A stretch of 20,456 nucleotides of DNA from CAZQIC01 sp964593555 (GTDB taxonomy: Bacteria; Bacteroidota; Bacteroidia; JAFLBG01), in NCBI GenBank assembly GCA_964593555.1, contig CAZQIC010000084.1:1-20456 (forward strand), in the 5' to 3' direction. Shown piece after piece: positions 1-5,436 of the stretch. The notes beneath the pieces are model-generated. The model saw nothing but the letters and a program-made list of their open reading frames with translations, had not been told where the DNA came from and searched no databases. A program made the position numbers and the translations under genes. Positions within the stretch are counted from its first letter, which is position 1; the number at the start of each line of letters is the position of its first letter.

Positions 1-4
1 ATAA

Positions 5-178
5 ATGGCTGACCCGAAACAAGTGAGCCAAACCGAATTAAAAAGCACTGACCCAAACGAGAATTCAGGTTGGTTCTCTCTCTTTGCTGGGTTGACAATT
101 TTTTTATTTTTTTTTGCGCGATTGGGATATTATTTTACTTCTTTTACAAGTAGGACTGAACAACAAAATTATGTTTAA
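5..178 (+). CDS. Small single-pass membrane protein, 57 aa, hypothetical
   Basis: A complete short reading frame starts at the ATG at 5, with an in-frame TAA directly before it at 2-4, and stops at TAA 176-178. The first 22 residues are polar (Lys, Gln, Asp, Asn-rich). A hydrophobic stretch follows at about residues 23-44 (WFSLFAGLTIFLFFFARLG) and then a short polar tail, as expected for a small single-pass inner-membrane protein. I do not recognise the family. The polar N-terminus before a clean membrane helix argues for a real gene, but the length is small and codon evidence is weak. It lies at the left edge of the repeat-rich accessory region. Confidence 0.45.
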   Translation: MADPKQVSQTELKSTDPNENSGWFSLFAGLTIFLFFFARLGYYFTSFTSRTEQQNYV

Positions 179-224
179 AAAATTTCCAACCTCTATAAAG
201 ACAATTTTTTCGATATTAATTTTC

Positions 225-247
225 GGGCTGACGTAGTTTCGGCTTGC
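225..247 (+). repeat. Dispersed repeat, copy 1 of 2 (GACGTAGnTTCGGCTTGC)
   Basis: The core ACGTAG-TTCGGCTTGC at 231-247 recurs at 565-581, in both cases preceded by a GGGC(A/T)G segment. Both copies are followed by A/T-rich sequence and other dispersed repeats. The GGCTTGC end is the reverse complement of the GCAAGCC motif that recurs through this region (about 303, 376, 841, 1471 and 1541). Confidence 0.5.
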
Positions 248-264
248 TTTTTTTAACGGCAGAT

Positions 265-289
265 CCACCTACGCTAAAGCTTCGGTGGG
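265..289. repeat. Palindromic intergenic element (CCACC...GGTGG)
   Basis: The arms CCACC (265-269) and GGTGG (284-288) flank a centre containing GCTAAAGC, giving a compact hairpin. From memory, very similar CCACC-ACGCTAAAGCTTCGGTGG palindromes occur widely between genes in unrelated bacterial genomes. No coding role is seen. Confidence 0.5.
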
Positions 290-297
290 CAAGAATA

Positions 298-382
298 GTT
301 GGCAAGCCTCAGGAACATTTGTACATTTAATTAACTTTTTCACGGCAGACAGTGATGCGCTTTTTATCTCGCGTCGCAAGCC
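298..382 (+). repeat. Dispersed repeat A, copy 1 (about 85 nt)
   Basis: This block (GTTGGCAAGCCTCAGGAACA to GTCGCAAGCC) is a diverged copy of 1467-1547. Start and end motifs match closely, while the middle differs by substitutions and small indels. Each copy ends in GTCGCAAGCC and is followed by unrelated sequence: a response-regulator remnant here, the approach to an immunity-like gene there. Near the end of each copy is a possible small hairpin (GATGCG/CGCGTC here, GATGTG/CACC-GTC in copy 2). Confidence 0.55.
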
Positions 383-383
383 T

Positions 384-515
384 GTTATTGACGCTTACTC
401 AAAATCTATTCAGGGATTTTTTGTTAAGCCCTCGAATTTTCAGGACTTAAAAAGTATAATGAAGATAATTGTTGAGTATTGGCAAAAGTGTGAATCTCCA
501 AATTATGTTAAGTAA
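384..515 (+). pseudogene. Response-regulator receiver domain remnant (C-terminal part)
   Basis: The frame VIDAYSKSIQGFFVKPSNF...IIVEYWQKCESPN, ending at TAA 513-515, reads like the last third of a CheY-like receiver domain: helix 4, strand 5 with the conserved Lys-Pro (FFVKP), then helix 5 ending in EYW, as in Rcp1-type Bacteroidota response regulators. The phospho-accepting Asp and the first three strands are missing. Upstream, the same frame runs into dispersed repeat A, not receiver sequence, so this is a truncated remnant joined to a repeat and not a working regulator. An in-frame ATG at 285 would give a 76-aa chimera, which I consider non-functional. Confidence 0.6.
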
Positions 516-591
516 TTTGAATAGCACGAACGCATAACAGCGGCCAAAATCAAGCGGGCAGAAGACGTAGGTTCGGCTTGCAATTTCAAAA

Positions 592-640
592 GCAGCCCTT
601 CGATAAAAACTCAGGGTGACATTAATTTGGTTGGGCTCAG
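592..640 (+). repeat. Dispersed palindromic repeat B, copy 1
   Basis: GCAGCCCTTCGA (592-603) and a 31-nt tail (610-640, CTCAGGGTGACATTAATTTG and onward to GTTGGGCTCAG) are identical to 1410-1421 and 1426-1456. Only the few bases between CTTCGA and CTCAGGG differ. The CCCT...AGGG core resembles a repeat (GTCACCCTGAGC-TCGAAGGG) that I recall as widespread in bacterial genomes. Unlike copy 2, the left flank here does not pair with the GTTGGGC at the right. Confidence 0.6.
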
Positions 641-712
641 GTACTTTACTACTTTTAATTTGCATTGCAACGGCAGATACAAAATCACAATTAATGCCCG
701 ACGTTCCCAATG

Positions 713-840
713 CGCGAACCGTCACACTGTGCAAAAACTAAAATGAACCTGCTGAGAATCGCTTAAATGGAAAATGTCTCGGATAGGCACCCGAATAATT
801 TAATGTTGTAAATTAGTTTTTGCACAGACTGCCGTTAGGT
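713..840 (+). repeat. Large imperfect inverted repeat, integron attC-like
   Basis: CTGTGCAAAAACTAA (727-741) is perfectly inverted at 813-827, a 15-bp stem. Outside it the arms continue imperfectly to AAC (717-719) opposite GTT (834-836). The right end GTTAGGT (834-840) fits the attC core-site consensus GTTRRRY. The left core, CGCGAAC, fits RYYYAAC poorly. The length (128 nt), paired outer AAC/GTT triplets and imperfect inner stem fit an integron attC site, and a toxin-antitoxin cassette follows directly. A plain palindromic repeat is the alternative. Confidence 0.35.
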
Positions 841-895
841 GCAAGCCTACCGAGAGACTCTTTCTTAAATCTTCTTTTTTTCGTATATTTATGTT

Positions 896-1075
896 ATGAA
901 AAAATCAACCATCATACAGACCTTAAATGATTTTCCTAAAGAGTTTGACTTAGATGAATTTCTCGAACGTTTAATCGTAATTGAAAAAATTGACGAGGGA
1001 ATGGAAGAAGCAAAAGCCGGAAAAACCATTAGTCATGATAAGGTAAAGAAAATGGTTGCAAAATGGCACAAGTAA
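896..1075 (+). CDS. Antitoxin of a RelE/ParE-type toxin-antitoxin pair, 59 aa
   Basis: The frame runs from ATG 896 to TAA 1073-1075. The protein begins MKKSTIIQTLNDFPKEFDLD and continues through ERLIVIEKIDEGMEEAKAGKTISHDKVKK. This pattern (two short helices, then EGMEEAKAGKTISHDEV) is typical of small Bacteroidota antitoxins paired with RelE/ParE toxins. Such proteins bind the toxin through the C-terminal part and usually repress their own promoter. The stop lies inside the start of the downstream toxin frame (13-nt overlap), the usual coupling in these modules. The ATG at 896 is the only sensible start, as the ATG at 891 meets a stop two codons later. Because the toxin is frameshifted, the antitoxin may be an orphan today. 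Confidence 0.75.
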   Translation: MKKSTIIQTLNDFPKEFDLDEFLERLIVIEKIDEGMEEAKAGKTISHDKVKKMVAKWHK

Positions 1076-1342
1076 GCTGGACTAAAAAATCATTAAAAGA
1101 TTTACGTGCTATTAACGACTATATCTCCCTAGACTCCTTATTTTATGCAAGCCGATTTATTTCCAAACTTCTTGAGCGTGTTGATCAATTAATTGAATCC
1201 AGAATCTGGAAGAATTGTTCCCGAAAAAGAATCTCCTGAAATTCGGGAGTTAATAGAAGGGAATTACAGAATCTTTTATCGTCTTCGAAAAGACAAAGTA
1301 ATTATTCTTAGAATTCATAATTCAGCAAAAAAAATAAAGTAG
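1063..1342 (+). pseudogene. RelE/ParE family toxin, frameshifted
   Basis: The first 45 codons from ATG 1063 give MAQVSWTKKSLKDLRAINDY and onward to LLERVDQLIE, a typical RelE/ParE N-terminus. In this frame the sequence then turns to nonsense and stops at TGA 1237-1239. Shifting frame at about 1198 (next codon CCA 1199) restores PESGRIVPEKESPEIRELI, then NYRIFYRLRKDKVIIL and RIHNSAKKIK, ending at TAG 1340-1342. The two parts total about 93 residues, the normal family length, and carry the expected C-terminal YRIFYRL and RIHN signatures. The defect fits a 2-nt loss (or 1-nt gain) just before CCAGAATC. It could be a real inactivation or a base-call or assembly error. The product would be a ribosome-dependent mRNase (RelE) or gyrase poison (ParE); sequence alone does not decide which. 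Confidence 0.8.
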
Positions 1343-1393
1343 GCCAGCCACTAACATAGGAGCGCGTTGATTACAGCGGGCTGAAGGATATTC

Positions 1394-1452
1394 GCCCAAC
1401 AATTTTAATGCAGCCCTTCGAGAGCCTCAGGGTGACATTAATTTGGTTGGGC
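1394..1452 (+). repeat. 59-nt inverted repeat with perfect attC-like ends (repeat B copy 2)
   Basis: GCCCAAC (1394-1400) and GTTGGGC (1446-1452) are exact reverse complements and fit the attC core consensuses RYYYAAC and GTTRRRY. The arms extend inward (AATTTTAATG against CATTAATTT) and the centre holds a second short palindrome, CCCT...AGGG. The element is 59 nt long and sits between the toxin-antitoxin module and the immunity-like gene. It also contains the dispersed CCCTTCGAGAGCCTCAGGG repeat, so it may instead be a REP-like palindrome that happens to match. No integrase gene is in the window. Confidence 0.4.
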
Positions 1453-1466
1453 TCAGAGCAAGTTGT

Positions 1467-1547
1467 GTTGGCAAGCCTCAGAAACATTTGTACAAACTAT
1501 GTAACGGCGGGCAGTGATGTGCGTTTTTTATCCCACCGTCGCAAGCC
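1467..1547 (+). repeat. Dispersed repeat A, copy 2
   Basis: This is the diverged second copy of 298-382 (GTTGGCAAGCCTCAGAAACA through ACGGCGGGCAGTGATG to GTCGCAAGCC). It lies just upstream of the immunity-like gene and keeps that gene's frame open, which produces a spurious N-terminal extension back to 1408. Confidence 0.55.
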
Positions 1548-1575
1548 AAGAAACCATTATAGTCATTTTACTTAC

Positions 1576-2025
1576 ATGAGCAAGGACAACACAATTGAGT
1601 TTGAAAATAATTGGTTGAGCAAATCACTGGAAAACTTGGAGAAGTCCGTTTGGCCGGCATTGCCTTCCGACGAAGGTTCGCATTTAATTCAGACTTGTCA
1701 TGCGCTTCGAAAAAAACAATTAAAGGACTTCACCACTGAAGACTTACGCGAGATGATAGGCCAAGACATTGGACTTAAGTATTTGGTCCCGCTCGCTATA
1801 CGAACGCTCGAAAAAAATATTTTAGCCGAAGGAGACCTCTATGAAGGAGATCTTCTCAAAAGTGTCCTAACGAGCGACAAAAAATTTTGGTCCTCATCAA
1901 GGGATAATTGGACAACAGTTTGTGAGCTAGTTGAAAATAATTTATCGAAATTAAACGAGGCAGACACAACGCATGACATAAGAAAAAGTTGGTTTAGTAG
2001 CTACAAAAATTTTCGCCAAATATGA
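1576..2025 (+). CDS. CdiI_2-like contact-dependent growth inhibition immunity protein, 149 aa
   Basis: The protein from ATG 1576 begins MSKDNTIEFENNWLSKSLEN. It contains LEKSVWPALPSDEGSHLIQT, then LRKKQLKDFTTEDLREMIGQ, DIGLKYLVPLAI and LAEGDLYEGDLL. These blocks match my memory of the CdiI_2 family of immunity proteins, about 95-150 aa, which neutralise CDI or polymorphic toxins in the cytoplasm. There is no signal peptide or membrane segment. The frame is open back to an ATG at 1408, but that extension is encoded by dispersed repeats and is not family-like, so 1576 is chosen. No toxin gene lies beside it, so it is an orphan immunity gene, common in cassette arrays and islands. The function is inferred from family resemblance only. 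Confidence 0.7.
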   Translation: MSKDNTIEFENNWLSKSLENLEKSVWPALPSDEGSHLIQTCHALRKKQLKDFTTEDLREMIGQDIGLKYLVPLAIRTLEKNILAEGDLYEGDLLKSVLTSDKKFWSSSRDNWTTVCELVENNLSKLNEADTTHDIRKSWFSSYKNFRQI

Positions 2026-2050
2026 GAATAGCTACTAATAGTTCATTAAC

Positions 2051-2079
2051 AAAAAAAGATCGGGGCAAATGCCCCGATC
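2051..2079 (-). terminator. Intrinsic terminator downstream of parC
   Basis: GATCGGGGC (2058-2066), loop AAAT, GCCCCGATC (2071-2079) is a perfect 9-bp GC-rich stem. On the minus strand it is followed by seven Ts (A run at 2051-2057), so it ends minus-strand transcription about 50 nt after the parC stop. The hairpin could also slow plus-strand transcription from the immunity-like gene, but lacks a T-run on that side. Confidence 0.85.
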
Positions 2080-2085
2080 AACAAA

Positions 2086-2126
2086 GATTGCTTCGTTTTC
2101 GCATTAGGCGAATCCTCGCAATGACG
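2086..2126. repeat. Intergenic palindromic repeat (GATTGCTTCG...CGCAATGACG)
   Basis: The arms ATTGCTTCG and CTCGCAATGACG flank a centre with GCATTAGGC. Read on the minus strand this is CGTCATTGCGAGGA...CGAAGCAATC, a motif I recall as very widespread between bacterial genes. It lies between the parC terminator and the parC stop. I see no function. Confidence 0.55.
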
Positions 2127-2130
2127 TGTA

Positions 2131-4940
2131 TTAAAACTCAAAGGAAGTCTGCTCCGCTTTACCGCCCTTTTTAGGTTTATCTTCTTTTCCTAACTTTTTT
2201 TTTAATTTTTCCATAGGAGATTCTCCAGATTCCTCAAACTCTTCAGCGCCCTTAACAGGTTTTTCTTCGGGAGTTAACAAACTTACTTCCTTTACTTTAT
2301 TCGGAGAAAGTTTATTGCCTTTCGCTTTCATGTTTTTCACTTCGATGAGCTCAGCCAATTTCACCTTTTGAGGTTTAATTTCCTGGCCTTTTACTTTTGT
2401 GAAAATTATTTCCGCAACCGGTTCAGACTGTAATGTTGCCAATTCAAGATAAGAGCCTTCCGCTTCACTGATAAAAAGTGTTTTTTTATCTGAAGTGGTT
2501 TCGATATTAAAACGTTTAATGAAATGTGATTTTGAATCACCATCATGATAGATAGCAGTTATCGTACGCTTAGGATAGAATTTTTCTATCAATACCATGT
2601 CTTCATCAAAGTGCGTGTTCAGGTCAAAACCTGTTACGCGGAAATGTCCGCTTTGATAAATAGTAAGAATGGTATCTTCCGGCGCAAAATCTCCAAGATA
2701 AGTTCCTCTCTCAGAATCGTTCAGTTTATTCACTGTATCATCAAACCATATTTTTCGCGCACCCAAAGTAGAAACGCCTTTTTCTTTTTGTTCTATTTTA
2801 CGTACTGTATGTTTGGCTACAATATTCCCTATTGAACTGCGGCCTTTAATTGCCAGTTCACCAAAATCAACATCGTATTCTAATTTTCTTAAGCCTTTGT
2901 TTGCACGCAAGTAAACCGTAACCACTTCCGATTCTCCGTTTGGATTAGCGGTGAAATAAAGCACTTCAGATTCTTTGTTACCTCTTGTGAGCTCATATTC
3001 TTTATCACGCGTTACACCCGTAACAGAGAAACGCTTGATGAAAGTATCTCCTTTTGGCCCATCACGATAAATCATGTTGTACACACTACGCTCATCGTTT
3101 TTCCTGAATACCGCAATATGGATAATACCTTTCCCAACAAATGCCTTATCGCTGATCTTTGTTACCACCATTACACCATCACTCCTGAAAACAATGATAT
3201 CATCTATATCCGAACAATCGCAAACAAATTCATCCTTCTTCATTCCCGATCCGGCAAATCCTTCTTCACGGTTCACATACAACTTCGCATTTACCGCCAC
3301 CACCTGCGTAGCGACAATGTTATCGAAAGTTTTAATCTCCGTTTTTCTCTCCCTGCCTTTTCCGTATTTTACTTTAAGCTCTTTAAAATAATTTATCGCA
3401 AACTCCACGAGGTTTGCAAGACTATGCTTTACCTGCTCAATTTTATCCTCCAGCCCCTTCATCACATCATCCGCCTTAATGGAATCAAACCTTGTGATAC
3501 GTATCATTGGAATACGGGTAAGCTTATCCAGATCATCATCATTTATTTCGCGCAACAATTTTTTTCTGAATAGCTTAAAGCGCTCGTATAAATATTCAAA
3601 TAAGGTTTCTTTGTTACTGTATTTCTTAAAATCGATGTACATTTCTTCTTTGATGAATATTTTTTCCAATGAAGAAAAATGCCAGTGTTCCTGCAACTCT
3701 CTCAATTCAATTTCCAATTCAAGCTTTAACAGCTCAAGGGTACGATTGGTACTTATGCGCAGCATTTCGTTTACTCCAACAAACCTTGGCCTGTCATTTT
3801 CAATAATACCTGCGTTAGGCGAAATTGGAATTTCGCATTGTGTAAATGCGTATAACGCGTCAATTGTTTTATCAGGTGAAACACCTGCTGGTAAATGAAC
3901 CAATATTTCTACATTCTCAGAAGTATTGTCTTCCACTTTTCTCACCTTTATTTTTCCTTTGTCATTCGCGGATATTATGCTATCGATAACTGATGTGGTA
4001 GTAGTTGAGAAAGGAATTTCAGAGATCAGAATTGTTTTTTTATCTATCAATGATACTTTCGCTCTTACACGTATTTTCCCTCCTCTTAAGCCGTCATTAT
4101 AATCGGTAAAATCAGCTAAGCCCCCTGTCGGAAAATCAGGAACGATATGTGGCTTTTTACCTTTTAATACTGCAATAGATCCATCAATGAGTTCATTAAA
4201 ATTATGTGGAAGTATTTTACAAGCTAAACCAACTGCAATTCCTTCCACTCCCTGCGCGAGCAATAAAGGAAACTTAATCGGTAATTTAATTGGTTCCTTA
4301 TTACGGCCATCATAACTCGACTGCCATTCGGTAGTTTTAGGGTTAAATGCAACCTCCAATGCAAATTTAGAAAGACGTGCTTCAATATACCTTGGAGCTG
4401 CAGCATTATCACCTGTAAGTGTATTACCCCAGTTTCCCTGCATATCAATCAACAGATCCTTTTGTCCCAATTGTACCAATGCATCACCAATAGATGCATC
4501 ACCATGCGGGTGATACTTCATGGTATTACCAATTAGGTTCGCCACTTTATTATAACGTCCATCCTCTAGCTCCCACATGGAATGAAGTATACGTCGCTGT
4601 ACAGGTTTTAATCCATCTTCAATATAAGGAACAGCACGCTCAAGAATAACATATGAAGCGTAATCTAAAAACCAATTTTTATATAACCCGGAAACCTGGG
4701 TTATGTGCTGTATCTTATCATCTCCATTAAAAGCATCNNNNNNNNNNNNNNNNNNNNNNNNNNNNNNNNNNNNNNNNNNNNNNNNNNNNNNNNNNNNNNN
4801 NNNNNNNNNNNNNNNNNNNNNNNNNNNNNNNNNNNNNATAACCCGGAAACCTGGGTTATGTGCTGTATCTTATCATCTCCATTAAAAGCATCGTCTTTAA
4901 AATCTTTATTATCTCCTGAAGTGTCTTTATTATCTTCCAT
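2131..4940 (-). CDS. parC: DNA topoisomerase IV subunit A (ParC), interrupted by an assembly gap
   Basis: ParC is the DNA-breaking subunit of topoisomerase IV, which decatenates daughter chromosomes together with ParE, encoded just upstream. The continuous part (4578-2131) gives 815 aa. Upstream the frame continues from 4737 (QVSGLYKNWFLDYASYV..., RAVPYIEDGLKPVQRRI) and, past the N run, from the ATG at 4940 (MEDNKDTSGDNKDFKD). Removing 4738-4892 (100 Ns plus one 55-nt duplicate) joins these into 884 aa, a normal Bacteroidota length. The catalytic tyrosine is in APRYIEARLS (about residue 133), after the quinolone-region-like KYHPHGDASIGDALVQLGQK. The C-terminal half forms the beta-pinwheel DNA-wrapping domain and ends in a Lys-rich tail (ESPMEKLKKKLGKEDKPKKG). 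The ParE neighbour and the family-specific blocks favour ParC over GyrA. As given, the gap and duplicate (155 nt, not a multiple of 3) split the frame artificially. Confidence 0.92.
4683..4737 (+). repeat. 55-nt contig-end duplicate, left copy
   Basis: Bases 4683-4737 are identical to 4838-4892 on the other side of the N run. Both encode the same parC codons, so this is one genomic sequence present twice. The copy starts with a near-palindrome, ATAACCCGG-AAA-CCTGGGTTAT, which may have hindered assembly. Confidence 0.95.
4738..4837. other. 100-N scaffold gap inside parC
   Basis: Exactly 100 Ns separate two identical 55-nt ends. An overlap of the k-mer size left unmerged, then joined with a fixed 100-N spacer, is the simplest explanation. 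No real sequence appears to be missing, because ParC reads through without loss when the gap and one copy are removed. Confidence 0.95.
4838..4892 (+). repeat. 55-nt contig-end duplicate, right copy
   Basis: This is the exact copy of 4683-4737, read as DAFNGDDKIQHITQVSGL in the parC frame on the minus strand and continuing into the true parC N-terminus at 4893-4940. Confidence 0.95.
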
Positions 4941-5001
4941 ATTGTTAATTGTAATAAAACTCTTTATTAAAATTTTTTATACAAGAATTTGACTTAATGT
5001 A

Positions 5002-5436
5002 TCATCTTACGAACAACATTGCGCCTTCCTTCAATTCATTTTTGTAATATATCTTTAATCCTTCTGTTACCAGCTCCCATTTTTGTGCATTAAGCAAACT
5101 ACCATGCATGATATTCTCCCAAATAGCATTTTGACTTTCAGGAGCGCAAGCCATCAATGTACCTCCACTGTCTTTCAACTTTAATTGATTTATGTTTTTT
5201 GTAGACCAATTAAAACCATATGTGTTACAAGGTGTTAAAACCGCCAACGATCCATCTTCGTTAAAACAAACGCTGCTTTTATCGGCATTAAATTCAGAAG
5301 GAACTTTTTCCTCATTAACTTTTTGTTCTCCTGCATTAGTATATACTATTGAAACAAACCTCCATTTTCCCAATAAAGCTTTTTGAGAATATATCGGATT
5401 TAAAAACCCAAATAAAAGTATCAGCATCAATCTCAT
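5002..5436 (-). CDS. Secreted META/HslJ-like domain protein, 144 aa
   Basis: The protein starts with a signal peptide (MRLMLILLFGFLNPIYSQ, likely cleaved before or at the Ser-Gln) and is then about 125 residues. The blocks LLGKWRFVSI, CNTYGFNWSTKN and GGTLMACAPESQN match the layout of META/HslJ-like domains (W...; GCN-x-F/Y; T-x-MAC), with a lipocalin-like W start. HslJ proteins are small beta-rich envelope proteins of poorly known function, linked to heat and novobiocin response in E. coli. No lipobox Cys follows the signal peptide. The start ATG overlaps the parE stop (ATGA), so the gene is translationally coupled to parE and lies 61 nt before parC. A secreted protein between the two topoisomerase IV genes has no obvious functional link. 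Confidence 0.65.
   Translation of the reverse strand: MRLMLILLFGFLNPIYSQKALLGKWRFVSIVYTNAGEQKVNEEKVPSEFNADKSSVCFNEDGSLAVLTPCNTYGFNWSTKNINQLKLKDSGGTLMACAPESQNAIWENIMHGSLLNAQKWELVTEGLKIYYKNELKEGAMLFVR

Larger units (their letters stand above)
516..895. other. Non-coding, repeat-filled stretch between remnant and TA module
   Basis: I find no convincing gene here. The stretch contains the second copy of the ACGTAG-TTCGGCTTGC repeat (556-581), a copy of the CCCTTCG...CTCAGGGTGAC repeat (592-640) and a large inverted repeat ending in GTTAGGT (713-840). A minus-strand open frame at 447-734 runs through these repeats and shows no recognisable domain. Confidence 0.5.

Noticed and set aside
447..734. 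95-codon minus-strand frame in the left repeat region
   Set aside because: It runs across repeat B, the other dispersed repeat and the receiver remnant in antisense. There is no domain, signal or membrane pattern I can support.
1408..1575. N-terminal extension of the CdiI-like gene to ATG 1408
   Set aside because: The extension is encoded by repeats B and A. The family-like sequence begins at the ATG at 1576.
1..2126. Prophage or insertion sequence
   Set aside because: No transposase, integrase, or phage structural or lysis gene is seen, and no terminal inverted repeats frame the region.
3074..3898. Plus-strand open frames inside parC
   Set aside because: They lie opposite well-conserved ParC sequence and show no recognisable protein features.
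4683..4892. True tandem duplication or programmed frameshift in parC
   Set aside because: The exact 55-nt identity at both sides of a fixed 100-N spacer, and perfect restoration of the protein on collapse, point to scaffolding.
2131..4940. GyrA instead of ParC
   Set aside because: The gene follows parE in the same operon-like run, and the blocks GDASIGDALVQLGQKDLLID and the pinwheel sequence fit the Bacteroidota ParC pattern better than GyrA.
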